From assembly GCA_964019135.1 (NCBI GenBank), contig OZ025252.1, positions 10,308,823 through 10,372,822 on the forward strand: DNA of 64,000 nt. Direction: 5' to 3'. The notes beneath the pieces were generated by a model. The model was not told the DNA's origin and ran no database searches. It saw nothing but the letters and a program-made list of their open reading frames with translations. How positions within the stretch are numbered: position 1 is the first letter of the stretch; every line of letters begins with the position of its first letter. Position numbers and translations under genes: made by a program. Positions 44,001-58,310 of the stretch are shown piece by piece. The DNA is from Arenicola marina (Eukaryota > Annelida > Polychaeta > Arenicolidae).

Positions 44001-47000
44001 CACACACTGAAGCCCCTACACGCTGAGCCCCCCAAACAGACAGAGGGTTCGCTACGCATACTGAGCCCCCCTACCACACACTGAAGCCCCTACACGCTGA
44101 GCCCCCCAAACAGACAGAAGGTTCGCTACGCATACTGAGCCCCCCTACCACACACTGAAGCCCCTACACGCTGAGCCCCCCAAACAGACAGAAGGTTCGC
44201 TACGCATACTGAGCCCCCCTACCATACACTGAAGCCCCTACACGCTGAGCCCCCCAAACAGACAGAAGGTTCGCTACGCATACTGAGCCCCCCTACCATA
44301 CACTGAAGCCCCTACACGCTGAGCCCCCCAAACAGACAGAAGGTTCGCTACGCATACTGAGCCCCCCTACCACACACTGAAGCCCCTACACGCTGAGCCC
44401 CCCAAACAGACAGAAGGTTCGCTACGCATACTGAGCCCCCCTACCACACACTGAAGCCCCTACACGCTGAGCCCCCCAAACAGACAGAAGGTTCGCTACG
44501 CATACTGAGCCCCCCTACCACACACTGAAGCCCCTACACGCTGAGCCCCCCAAACAGACAGAAGGTTCGCTACGCATACTGAGCCCCCCTACCACACACT
44601 GAAGCCCCTACACGCTGAGCCCCCCAAACAGACAGAAGGTTCGCTACGCATACTGAGCTCCCCTACCACACACTGAAGCCCCTACACGCTGAGCCCCCCA
44701 AACAGACAGAAGGTTCGCTACGCATACTGAGCCCCCCTACCATACACTGAAGCCCCTACACGCTGAGCCCCCAAACAGACAGAAGGTTCGCTACGCATAC
44801 TGAGCTCCCCTACCACACACTGAAGCCCCTACACGCTGAGCCCCCCAAACAGACAGAAGGTTCGCTACGCATACTGAGCCCCCCTACCATACACTGAAGC
44901 CCCTACACGCTGAGCCCCCCAAACAGACAGAAGGTTCGCTACGCATACTGAGCCCCCCTACCACACACTGAAGCCCCTACACGCTGAGCCCCCCAAACAG
45001 ACAGAAGGTTCGCTACGCATACTGAGCCCCCCTACCATACACTGAAGCCCCTACACGCTGAGCCCCCCAAACAGACAGAAGGTTCGCTACGCATACTGAG
45101 CCCCCCTACCACACACTGAAGCCCCTACACGCTGAGCCCCCCAAACAGACAGAAGGTTCGCTACGCATACTGAGCCCCCCTACCACACACTGAAGCCCCT
45201 ACACGCTGAGCCCCCCAAACAGACAGAAGGTTTGCTACGCATACTGAGCCCCCCTACCATACACTGAAGCCCCTACACGCTGAGCCCCCCAAACAGACAG
45301 AAGGTTCGCTACGCATACTGAGCCCCCCTACCATACACTGAAGCCCCTACACGCTGAGCCCCCCAAACAGACAGAAGGTTCGCTACGCATACTGAGCCCC
45401 CCTACCACACACTGAAGCCCCTACACGCTGAGCCCCCCAAACAGACAGAAGGTTCGCTACGCATACTGAGCGCCCCTACCACACACTGAAGCCCCTACAC
45501 GCTGAGCCCCCCAAACAGACAGAAGGTTCGCTACGCATACTGAGCCCCCCTACCATACACTGAAGCCCCTACACGCTGAGCCCCCCAAACAGACAGAAGG
45601 TTCGCTACGCATACTGAGCCCCCCTACCATACACTGAAGCCCCTACACGCTGAGCCCCCCAAACAGACAGAAGGTTCGCTACGCATACTGAGCCCCCCTA
45701 CCACACACTGAAGCCCCTACACGCTGAGCCCCCCAAACAGACAGAAGGTGCGCTACGCATACTGAGCCCCCCTACCACACACTGAAGCCCCTACACGCTG
45801 AGCCCCCCAAACAGACAGAAGGTTCGCTACGCATACTGAGCCCCCCTACCACACACTGAAGCCCCTACACGCTGAGCCCCCCAAACAGACAGAAGGTTTG
45901 CTACGCATACTGAGCCCCCCTACCACACACTGAAGCCCCTACACGCTGAGCCCCCCAAACAGACAGAAGGTTCGCTACGCATACTGAGCCCCCCTACCAT
46001 ACACTGAAGCCCCTACACGCTGAGCCCCCCAAACAGACAGAAGGTTCGCTACGCATACTGAGCCCCCCTACCACACACTGAAGCCCCTACACGCTGAGCC
46101 CCCCAAACGGACAGAAGGTTCGCTACGCATACTGAGCCCCCCTACCACACACTGAAGCCCCTACACGCTGAGCCCCCCAAACAGACAAAAGGTTCGCTAC
46201 GCATACTGAGCGCCCCTACCACACACTGAAGCCCCTACACGCTGAGCCCCCCAAACAGACAGAAGGTTCGCTACGCATACTGAGCACCCCTACCATACAC
46301 TGAAGCCCCTACACGCTGAGCCCCCCAAACAGACAGAAGGTTCGCTACGCATACTGAGCCCCCCTACCACAAACTGAAGCCCCTACACGCTGAGCCCCCC
46401 AAACAGACAGAAGGTTCGCTACGCATACTGAGCCCCCCTACCACACACTGAAGCCCCTACACGCTGAGCCCCCCAAACAGACAGAAGGTTCGCTACGCAT
46501 ACTGAGCCCCCCTACCATACACTGAAGCCCCTACACGCTGAGCCCCCCAAACAGACAGAAGGTTCGCTACGCATACTGAGCCCCCCTACCATACACTGAA
46601 GCCCCTACACGCTGAGCCCCCAAACAGACAGAAGGTTTGCTACGCATACTGAGCCCCCCTACCATACACTGAAGCCCCTACACGCTGAGCCCCCCAAACA
46701 GACAGAAGGTTCGCTACGCATACTGAACCCCCCTACCACACACTGAAGCCCCTACACGCTGAGCCCCCCAAACAGACAGAAGGTTCGCTACGCATACTGA
46801 GCCCCCCTACCATACACTGAAGCCCCTACACGCTGAGCCCCCCAAACAGACAGAAGGTTCGCTACGCATACTGAGCCCCCCTACCATACACTGAAGCCCC
46901 TACACGCTGAGCCCCCCAAACAGACAGAAGGTTCGCTACGCATACTGAGCCCCCCTACCATACACTGAAGCCCCTACACGCTGAGCCCCCCAAACAGACA

Positions 47001-50000
47001 GAGGGTTCGCTACGCATACTGAGCCCCCCTACCATACACTGAAGCCCCTACACGCTGAGCCCCCCAAACAGACAGAAGGTTCGCTACGCATACTGAGCCC
47101 CCCTACCACACACTGAAGCCCCTACACGCTGAGCCCCCCAAACAGACAGAAGGTTCGCTACACATAATGAGCCCCCCTACCACACACTGAAGCCCCTACA
47201 CGCTGAGCCCCCCAAACAGACAGAAGGTTCGCTACGCATACTGAGCTCCCCTACCACACACTGAAGCCCCTACACGCTGAGCCCCCCAAACAGACAGAAG
47301 GTTCGCTACGCATACTGAGCCCCCCTACCATACACTGAAGCCCCTACACGCTGAGCCCCCCAAACAGACAGAAGGTTTGCTACGCATACTGAGCCCCCCT
47401 ACCACACACTGAAGCCCCTACACGCTGAGCCCCCCAAACAGACAGAAGGTTCGCTACGCATACTGAGCCCCCCTACCATACACTGAAGCCCCTACACGCT
47501 GAGCCCCCCAAACAGACAGAAGGTTCGCTACGCATACTGAGCCCCCCTACCACACACTGAAGCCCCTACACGCTGAGCCCCCCAAACAGACAGAAGGTTC
47601 GCTACGCATACTGAGCCCCCCTACCATACACTGAAGCCCCTACACGCTGAGCCCCCCAAACAGGCAGAAGGTTCGCTGCGCATACTGAGCCCCCCTACCA
47701 TACACTGAAGCCCCTACACGCTGAGCCCCCCAAACAGACAGAAGGTTCGCTACGCATACTGAGCGCCCCTACCACACACTGAAGCCCCTACACGCTGAGC
47801 CCCCCAAACAGACAGAAGGTTCGCTACGCATACTGAGCCCCCCTACCACACACTGAAGCCCCTACACGCTGAGCCCCCCAAACAGACAGAGGGTTCGCTA
47901 CGCATACTGAGCCCCCCTACCACACACTGAAGCCCCTACACGCTGAGCCCCCCAAACAGACAGAAGGTTCGCTACGCATACTGAGCCCCCCTACCACACA
48001 CTGAAGCCCCTACACGCTGAGCCCCCCAAACAGACAGAAGGTTCGCTACGCATACTGAGCCCCCCTACCATACACTGAAGCCCCTACACGCTGAGCCCCC
48101 CAAACAGACAGAAGGTTCGCTACGCATACTGAGCCCCCCTACCATACACTGAAGCCCCTACACGCTGATCCCCCCAAACAGACAGAAGGTTCGCTACGCA
48201 TACTGAGCCCCCCTACCACACACTGAAGCCCCTACACGCTGAGCCCCCCAAACAGACAGAAGGTTCGCTACGCATACTGAGCCCCCCTACCACACACTGA
48301 AGCCCCTACACGCTGAGCCCCCCAAACAGACAGAAGGTTCGCTACGCATACTGAGCCCCCCTACCACACACTGAAGCCCCTACACGCTGAGCCCCCCAAA
48401 CAGACAGAAGGTTCGCTACGCATACTGAGCCCCCCTACCACACACTGAAGCCCCTACACGCTGAGCCCCCCAAACAGACAGAAGGTTCGCTACGCATACT
48501 GAGCTCCCCTACCACACACTGAAGCCCCTACACGCTGAGCCCCCCAAACAGACAGAAGGTTCGCTACGCATACTGAGCCCCCCTACCATACACTGAAGCC
48601 CCTACACGCTGAGCCCCCAAACAGACAGAAGGTTCGCTACGCATACTGAGCTCCCCTACCACACACTGAAGCCCCTACACGCTGAGCCCCCCAAACAGAC
48701 AGAAGGTTCGCTACGCATACTGAGCCCCCCTACCATACACTGAAGCCCCTACACGCTGAGCCCCCCAAACAGACAGAAGGTTCGCTACGCATACTGAGCC
48801 CCCCTACCACACACTGAAGCCCCTACACGCTGAGCCCCCCAAACAGACAGAAGGTTCGCTACGCATACTGAGCCCCCCTACCATACACTGAAGCCCCTAC
48901 ACGCTGAGCCCCCCAAACAGACAGAAGGTTCGCTACGCATACTGAGCCCCCCTACCACACACTGAAGCCCCTACACGCTGAGCCCCCCAAACAGACAGAA
49001 GGTTCGCTACGCATACTGAGCCCCCCTACCACACACTGAAGCCCCTACACGCTGAGCCCCCCAAACAGACAGAAGGTTTGCTACGCATACTGAGCCCCCC
49101 TACCATACACTGAAGCCCCTACACGCTGAGCCCCCCAAACAGACAGAAGGTTCGCTACGCATACTGAGCCCCCCTACCACACACTGAAGCCCCTACACGC
49201 TGAGCCCCCCAAACAGACAGAAGGTTCGCTACGCATACTGAGCCCCCCTACCACAAACTGAAGCCCCTACACGCTGAGCCCCCCAAACAGACAGAAGGTT
49301 CGCTACGCATACTGAGCCCCCCTACCACACACTGAAGCCCCTACACGCTGAGCCCCCCAAACAGACAGAAGGTTCGCTACGCATACTGAGCTCCCCTACC
49401 ACACACTGAAGCCCCTACACGCTGAGCCCCCCAAACAGACAGAAGGTTCGCTACGCATACTGAGCCCCCCTACCACACACTGAAGCCCCTACACGCTGAG
49501 CCCCCCAAACAGACAGAAGGTTCCCTACGCATACTGAGCCCCCCTACCATACACTGAAGCCCCTACACGCTGAGCCCCCCAAACAGACAGAAGGTTCGCT
49601 ACGCATACTGAGCCCCCCTACCATACACTGAAGCCCCTACACGCTGAGCCCCCCAAACAGACAGAAGGTTCGCTACGCATACTGAGCCCCCCTACCATAC
49701 ACTGAAGCCCCTACACGCTGAGCCCCCCAAGCAGACAGAAGGTTCGCTACGCATACTGAGCCCCCCTACCATACACTGAAGCCCCTACACGCTGAGCCCC
49801 CCAAACAGACAGAAGGTTCGCTACGCATACTGAGCCCCCCTACCATACACTGAAGCCCCTACACGCTGAGCCCCCAAACAGACAGAAGGTTTGCTACGCA
49901 TACTGAGCCCCCCTACCATACACTGAAGCCCCTACACGCTGAGCCCCCCAAACAGACAGAAGGTTCGCTACGCATACTGAACCCCCCTACCATACACTGA

Positions 50001-53000
50001 AGCCCCTACACGCTGAGCCCCCCAAACAGACAGAAGGTTCGCTACGCATACTGAGCCCCCCTACCACACGCTGAAGCCCCTACACGCTGAGCCCCCCAAA
50101 CAGACAGAAGGTTCGCTACGCATACTGAGCCCCCCTACCATACACTGAAGCTCCTACACGCTGAGCCCCCCAAACAGACAGAAGGTTCGCTACGCATACT
50201 GAGCCCCCCTACCACACACTGAAGCCCCTACACGCTGAGCCCCCCAAACAGACAGAAGGTTCACTACGCATACTGAGCCCCCCTACCATACACTGAAGCC
50301 CCTACACGCTGAGCCCCCCAAACAGACAGAAGGTTCGCTACGCATACTGAGCCCCCCTACCACACACTGAAGCCCCTACACGCTGAGCCCCCCAAACAGA
50401 CAGAAGGTTCGCTACGCATACTGAGCCCCCCTACCACACACTGAAGCCCCTACACGCTGAGCCCCCCAAACAGACAGAAGGTTCGCTACACATACTGAGC
50501 CCCCCTACCACACACTGAAGCCCCTACACGCTGAGCCCCCCAAACAGACAGAAGGTTCGCTACGCATACTGAGCCCCCCTACCACACACTGAAGCCCCTA
50601 CACGCTGAGCCCCCCAAACAGACAGAAGGTTCGCTACGCATACTGAGCCCCCCTACCATACACTGAAGCCCCTACACGCTGAGCCCCCCAAACAGACAGA
50701 AGGTTCGCTACGCATACTGAGCCCCCCTACCACACACTGAAGCCCCTACACGCTGAGCCCCCCAAACAGACAGAAGGTTCGCTACGCATACTGAGCCCCC
50801 CTACCATACACTGAAGCCCCTACACGCTGAGCCCCCCAAACAGACAGAAGGTTCGCTACGCATACTGAGCCCCCCTACCATACACTGAAGCCCCTACACG
50901 CTGAGCCCCCCAAACAGACAGAAGGTTCGCTACGCATACTGAGACCCCCTACCACACACTGAAGCCCCTACACGCTGAGCCCCCAAACAGACAGAAGGTT
51001 CGCTACGCATACTGAGCGCCCCTACCACACACTGAAGCCCCTACACGCTGAGCCCCCCAAACAGACAGAAGGTTTGCTACGCATACTGAGCCCCCCTACC
51101 ACACACTGAAGCCCCTACACGCTGAGCCCCCCAAACAGACAGAAGGTTCGCTACGCATACTGAGCCCCCCTACCATACACTGAAGCCCCTACACGCTGAG
51201 CCCCCCAAACAGACAGAAGGTTCGCTACGCATACTGAGCCCCCCTACCCCACACTGAAGCCCCTACACGCTGAGCCCCCCAAACGGACAGAAGGTTCGCT
51301 ACGCATACTGAGCCCCCCTACCATACACGGAAGCCCCTACACGCTGAGCCCCCCAAACGGACAGAAGGTTCGCTACGCATACTGAGCCCCCCTACCACAC
51401 ACTGAAGCCCCTACACGCTGAGCCCCCAAACAGACAGAAGGTTCGCTACGCATACTGAGCCCCCCTACCACACACTGAAGCCCCTACACGCTGAGCCCCC
51501 AAACAGACAGAAGGTTCGCTACGCATACTGAGCCCCCCTACCACACACTGAAGCCCCTACACGCTGAGCCCCCCAAACAGACAGAAGGTTCGCTACGCAT
51601 ACTGAGCCCCCCTACCATACACTGAAGCCCCTACACGCTGAGCCCCCCAAACGGACAGAAGGTTCGCTACGCATACTGAGCCCCCCTACCACACACTGAA
51701 GCCCCTACACGCTGAGCCCCCAAACAGACAGAAGGTTCGCTACGCATACTGAGCCCCCCTACCACACACTGAAGCCCCTACACGCTGAGCCCCCAAACAG
51801 ACAGAAGGTTCGCTACGCATACTGAGCCCCCCTACCACACACTGAAGCCCCTACACGCTGAGCCCCCCAAACAGACAGAAGGTTCGCTACGCATACTGAG
51901 CCCCCCTACCATACACTGAAGCCCCTACACGCTGAGCCCCCAAACGGACAGAAGGTTCGCTACGCATACTGAGCCCCCCTACCACACACTGAAGCCCCTA
52001 CACGCTGAGCCCCCCAAACAGACAGAAGGTTCGCTACGCATACTGAGCCCCCCTACCACACACTGAAGCCCCTACACGCTGAGCCCCCCAAACAGACAGA
52101 AGGTTCGCTACGCATACTGAGCCCCCCTACCATACACTGAAGCCCCTACACGCTGAGCCCCCCAAACAGACAGAAGGTTTGCTACGCATACTGAGCCCCC
52201 CTACCATACACTGAAGCCCCTACACGCTGAGCCCCCAAACAGACAGAAGGTTCGCTACGCATACTGAGCCCCCCTACCATACACTGAAGCCCCTACACGC
52301 TGAGCCCCCCAAACAGACAGAAGGTTCGCTACGCATACTGAGCCCCCCTACCACACACTGAAGCCCCTACACGCTGAGCCCCCCAAACAGACAGAAGGTT
52401 CGCTACGCATACTGAGCCCCCCTACCATACACTGAAGCCCCTACACGCTGAGCCCCCCAAACAGACAGAAGGTTCGCTACGCATACTGAGCCCCCCTACC
52501 ACACACTGAAGCCCCTACACGCTGAGCCCCCCAAACAGACAGAAGGTTCGCTACGCATACTGAGCCCCCCTACCATACACTGAAGCCCCTACACGCTGAG
52601 CCCCCCAAACAGACAGAAGGTTCGCTACGCATACTGAGCCCCCCTACCATACACTGAAGCCCCTACACGCTGAGCCCCCAAACAGACAGAAGGTTCGCTA
52701 CGCATACTGAGCCCCCCTACCACACGCTGAAGCCCCTACACGCTGAGCCCCCCAAACAGACAGAAGGTTCGCTACGCATACTGAGCCCCCCTACCACACA
52801 CTGAAGCCCCTACACGCTGAGCCCCCCAAACAGACAGAAGGTTCGCTACGCATACTGAGCCCCCCTACCATACACTGAAGCCCCTACACGCTGAGCCCCC
52901 CAAACAGACAGAGGGGTTCGCTACGCATACTGAGCCCCCCTACCACACACTGAAGCCCCTACACGCTGAGCCCCCCAAACAGACAGAAGGTTCGCTACGC

Positions 53001-56000
53001 ATACTGAGCCCCCCTACCATACACTGAAGCCCCTACACGCTGAGCCCCCCAAACAGACAGAAGGTTCGCTACGCATACTGAGCCCCCCTACCACACACTG
53101 AAGCCCCTACACGCTGAGCCCCCCAAACAGACAGAAGGTTCGCTACGCATACTGAGCCCCCCTACCATACACTGAAGCCCCTACACGCTGAGCCCCCCAA
53201 ACAGACAGAAGGTTCGCTACGCATACTGAGCCCCCCTACCATACACTGAAGCCCCTACACGCTGATCCCCCCAAACGGACAGAAGGTTCGCTACGCATAC
53301 TGAGCCCCCCTACCACACACTGAAGCCCCTACACGCTGAGCCCCCCAAACAGACAGAAGGTTTGCTACGCATACTGAGCCCCCCTACCATACACTGAAGC
53401 CCCTACACGCTGAGCCCCCCAAACAGACAGAAGGTTCGCTACGCATACTGAGCCCCCGTACCACACACTGAAGCCCCTACACGCTGAGCCCCCCAAACAG
53501 ACAGAAGGTTCGCTACGCATACTGAGCCCCCCTACCATACACTGAAGCCCCTACACGCTGAGCCCCCCAAACAGACAGAAGGTTCGCTACGCATACTGAG
53601 CCCCCCTACCACACACTGAAGCCCCTACACGCTGAGCCCCCCAAACAGACAGAAGGTTCGCTACGCATACTGAGCCCCCCTACCACACACTGAAGCCCCT
53701 ACACGCTGAGCCCCCCAAACAGACAGAAGGTTCGCTACGCATACTGAGCCCCCCTACCATACACTGAAGCCCCTACACGCTGAGCCCCCCAAACAGACAG
53801 AAGGTTCGCTACGCATACTGAGCCCCCCTACCACACACCGAAGCCCCTACACGCTGAGCCCCCCAAACAGACAGAAGGTTCGCTACGCATACTGAGCCCC
53901 CCTACCATACACTGAAGCCCCTACACGCTGAGCCCCCCAAACAGACAGAAGGTTCGCTACGCATACTGAGCCCCCCTACCACACACTGAAGCCCCTACAC
54001 GCTGAGCCCCCCAAACAGACAGAAGGTTCGCTACGCATACTGAGCCCCCCTACCATACACTGAAGCCCCTACACGCTGAGCCCCCCAAAACAGACAGAAG
54101 GTTCGCTACGCATACTGAGCCCCCCTACCATACACTGAAGCCCCTACACGCTGAGCCCCCCAAACGGACAGAAGGTTCGCTACGCATACTGAGCCCCCCT
54201 ACCACACACTGAAGCTTTGCTACGCATACTGAGCCCCCATACCATACACTGAAGCCCCTACGCGCTGAGCCCCCCTACCATACACTGAAGCCCCTACGCG
54301 CTGAGCCCCCCAAACAGACAGAAGGTTCGCTACGCATACTGAGCCCCCCTACCACACACTGAAGCCCCTACGCGCTGAGCCCCACAAACGGACAGAAGGT
54401 TCGCTACGCATACTGAGCCCCCCTACCACACACTGAAGCCCCTACACGCTGAGCCCCCCAAACAGACAGAAGGTTCGCTACGCATACTGAGCCCCCCTAC
54501 CACACACTGAAGCCCCTACACGCTGAGCCCCCCAAACAGACAAAAGGTTCGCTACGCATACTGAGCCCCCCTACCATACACTGAAGCCCCTACACGCTGA
54601 GCCCCCCAAACAGACAGAAGGTTCGCTACGCATACTGAGCCCCCCTACCACACACTGAAGCCCCTACACGCTGAGCCCCCCAAACAGACAGAAGGTTCGC
54701 TACGCATACTGAGCCCCCCTACCATACACTGAAGCCCCTACACGCTGAGCCCCCCAAACAGACAGAAGGTTCGCTACGCATACTGAGCCCCCCTACCACA
54801 CGCTGAAGCCCCTACACGCTGAGCCCCCCAAACAGACAGAAGGTTCGCTACGCATACTGAGCCCCCCTACCATACACTGAAGCCCCTACACGCTGAGCCC
54901 CCCAAACAGACAGAAGGTTCGCTACGCATACTGAGCCCCCCTACCATACACTGAAGCCCCTACACGCTGAGCCCCCCAAACACACAGAAGGTTCGCTACG
55001 CATACTGAGCCCCCCTACCACACACTGAAGCCCCTACACGCTGAGCCCCCCAAACAGACAGAAGGTTCGCTACGCATACTGAGCCCCCCTACCATACACT
55101 GAAGCCCCTACACGCTGAGCCCCCCAAACAGACAGAAGGTTCGCTACGCATACTGAGCCCCCCTACCACACACTGAAGCCCCTACACGCTGAGCCCCCCA
55201 AACAGACAGAAGGTTCGCTACGCATACTGAGCCCCCCTACCATACACTGAAGCCCCTACACGCTGAGCCCCCCAAACAGACAGAAGGTTCGCTACGCATA
55301 CTGAGCCCCCCTACCACACACTGAAGCCCCTACACGCTGAGCCCCCCAAACAGACAGAAGGTTCGCTACGCATACTGAGCCCCCCTACCACACACTGAAG
55401 CCCCTACACGCTGAGCCCCCCAAACAGACAGAAGGTTCGCTACGCATACTGAGCCCCCCTACCACACACTGAAGCCCCTACACGCTGAGCCCCCCAAACA
55501 GACAGAAGGTTCGCTACGCATACTGAGCCCCCCTACCATACACTGAAGCCCCTACACGCTGAGCCCCCCAAACAGACAGAAGGTTCGCTACGCATACTGA
55601 GCCCCCCTACCATACACTGAAGCCCCTACACGCTGAGCCCCCAAACGGACAGAAGGTTCGCTACGCATACTGAGCCCCCCTACCACACACTTAAGCCCCT
55701 ACACGCTGAGCCCCCCAAACAGACAGAAGGTTCGCTACGCATACTGAGCCCCCCTACCACACACTGAAGCCCCTACACGCTGAGCCCCCCAAACAGACAG
55801 AAGGTTCGCTACGCATACTGAGCCCCCCTACCATACACTGAAGCCCCTACACGCTGAGCCCCCAAACGGACAGAAGGTTCGCTACGCATACTGAGCCCCC
55901 CTACCACAAACTGAAGCCCCTACACGCTGAGCCCCCCAAACAGACAGAAGGTTCGCTACGCATACTGAGCCCCCCTACCACACACTGAAGCCCCTACACG

Positions 56001-57985
56001 CTGAGCCCCCAAACAGACAGAAGGTTCGCTACGCATACTGAGTCCCCCTACCATACACTGAAGCCCCTACACGCTGAGCCCCCCAAACAGACAGAAGGTT
56101 CGCTACGCATACTGAGCCCCACTACCACACACTGAAGCCCCTACACGCTGGGCCCCCCAAACAGACAGAAGGTTCGCTACGCATACTGAGCCCCCCTACC
56201 ATACACTGAAGCCCCTACACGCTGAGCCCCCCAAACAGACAGAAGGTTCGCTACGCATACTGAGCCCCCCTACCATACACTGAAGCCCCTACACGCTGAG
56301 CCCCCCAAACAGACAGAAGGTTCGCTACGCATACTGAGCCCCCCTACCACACACTGAAACCCCTACACGCTGAGCCCCCAAACAGACAGAAGGTTCGCTA
56401 CGCATACTGAGCCCCCCTACCACACACTGAAGCCCCTACACGCTGAGCCCCCCAAACAGACAGAAGGTTCGCTACGCATACTGAGCCCCCCTACCACAAA
56501 CTGAAGCCCCTACACGCTGAGCCCCCCAAACAGACAGAAGGTTCGCTACGCATACTGAGCCCCCCTACCATACACTGAAGCCCCTACACGCTGAGCCCCC
56601 CAAACAGACAGAAGGTTCGCTACGCATACTGAGCCCCCCTACCACACACTGAAGCCCCTACACGCTGAGCCCCCCAAACAGACAGAAGGTTCGCTACGCA
56701 TACTGAGCCCCCCTACCATACACTGAAGCCCCTACACGCTGAGCCCCCCAAACAGACAGAAGGTTCGCTACGCATACTGAGCCCCCCTACCATACACTGA
56801 AACCCCTACACGCTGAGCCCCCCAAACAGACAAAAGGTTCGCTACGCATACTGAGCCCCCCTACCACACACTGAAGCCCCTACACGCTGAGCCCCCCAAA
56901 CAGACAGAAGGTTCGCTACGCATACTGAGCCCCCCTACCATACACTGAAGCCCCTACACGCTGAGCCCCCCAAACAGACAGAAGGTTCGCTACGCATACT
57001 GAGCGCCCCTACCACACACTGAAGCCCCTACACGCTGAGCCCCCGAAACAGACAGAAGGTTCGCTACGCATACTGAGCCCCCCTACCACACACTGAAGCC
57101 CCTACACGCTGAGCCCCCCAAACAGACAGAAGGTTCGCTACGCATACTGAGCCCCCCTACCATACACTGAAGCCCCTACACGCTGAGCCCCCCAAACAGA
57201 CAGAAGGTTCGCTACGCATACTGAGCCCCCCTACCATACACTGAAGCCCCTACACGCTGAGCCCCCCAAACAGACAGAAGGTTCGCTACGCATACTGAGC
57301 CCCCCTACCATACACTGAAGCCCCTACACGGTGAGCCCCCCAAACAGACAGAAGGTTCGCTACGCATACTGAGCCCCCCTACCACACACTGAAGCCCCTA
57401 CACGCTGAGCCCCCCAAACAGACAGAAGGTTCGCTACGCATACTGAGCCCCCCTACCATACACTGAAGCCCCTACACGCTGAGCCCCCCAAACAGACAGA
57501 AGGTTCGCTACGCATACTGAGCCCCCCTACCATACACTGAAGCCCCTACACGCTGAGCCCCCCAAACAGACAGAAGGTTCGCTACGCATACTGAGCCCCC
57601 CTACCATACACTGAAGCCCCTACACGCTGAGCCCCCCAAACAGACAGAAGGTTCGCTACGCATACTGAGCCCCCCTACCACACACTGAAACCCCTACACG
57701 CTGAGCCCCCCAAACAGACAGAAGGTTTGCTACGCATACTGAGCCCCCCTACCATACACTGAAGCCCCTACGCGCTGAGCCCCCCAAACAGACAGAAGGT
57801 TCGCTACGCATACTGAGCCCCCCTGCCACACACTGAAGCCCCTACACGCTGAGCCCCCCAAACAGACAGAAGGTTCGCTACGCATACTGAGCCCCCCTAC
57901 CACACACTGAAGCCCCTACACGCTGAGCCCCCCAAACAGACAGAAGGTTCGCTACGCATACTGAGCCCCCCTACCATACACTGAA
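41084..57985. repeat. 74-bp satellite array (about 228 units)
   Basis: Units marked by ACAGACAGAAGGTTCGCTAC, GCATACTGAGCCCCCCTACC, AYACACTGAAGCCCCTACAC and GCTGAGCCCCCCAA. The main polymorphism is CCATACAC versus CCACACAC; rarer markers are GAGCGCCCC, GAGCTCCCC, GGTTTGC, GGTGCGC, AACGGAC, ACAAAAGG, CACAAACTG and 73-bp units short of one C. The unit has stops in all frames, so no long open frame crosses these 17 kb. A disturbed patch at 54,210-54,375 has fused, shortened units with CTACGCGCTG. No gene or RNA is seen inside. Confidence 0.98.
41480..49176. repeat. Near-perfect 3,846-bp tandem duplication within the 74-bp array
   Basis: Rare marker units recur with an exact offset of 3,846 bp, about 52 units including two 73-bp ones. 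GAGCGCCCC is at 41,621/45,467, 42,361/46,207 and 43,914/47,760; GGTGCGC at 41,901/45,747; CCACAAACTG at 42,521/46,367; CACATAATGAG at 43,315/47,161. Homology begins near 41,480 and the second copy ends near 49,110-49,176. I saw only about four or five differences (for example near 43,166, 43,530, 44,322 and 46,284). A third, rearranged partial copy appears to follow from about 49,250. Confidence 0.9.
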
Positions 57986-58310
57986 GCCCCCCCCCCACAC
58001 ACTGGGGCCCCAATACACATTGCGGTCCCCATATACTAACCCCCCTACCACACACTGAGCCCGCCTACCATACACTGAAGCCTCCCTTCACACTGAGCCG
58101 CTCCACACAGGCCCTTCACACATTGAGGCCCCCCACACACTGATGCCCCCCCCCACCACACACACTGATGCCCTTCCACACACTGATGCCCCCTGCCACA
58201 CACTGATGCCGCCTGCCACACACTGATGCCCCCTGCCACACACGGAGACCCCCTGCCACACACGGAGGCCCCCTGCCACACAATGTGCCCCCCTACACAC
58301 TGAGTCCCTC
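57986..58310. repeat. Transition zone with a small irregular minisatellite
   Basis: After a C-run near 57,988 the sequence holds loose CACACTGAGCC and CACTGAAGCC pieces. About six imperfect repeats of ACACACTGATGCCCCCTGCC-like units (20-26 bp) follow at 58,131-58,275, ending in variants ACACGGAGRCC. It links the 74-bp and 38-bp arrays. Confidence 0.8.

Noticed and set aside
41084-57985. CRISPR-like regular repeat array
   Set aside because: Units are contiguous with no unique spacers, there are no cas genes, and the context is eukaryotic.
41084-57985. GGTTCGCTA as a tRNA B box in each 74-bp unit
   Set aside because: It does not match GGTTCGANTCC well, and there is no A box or cloverleaf at the right spacing.
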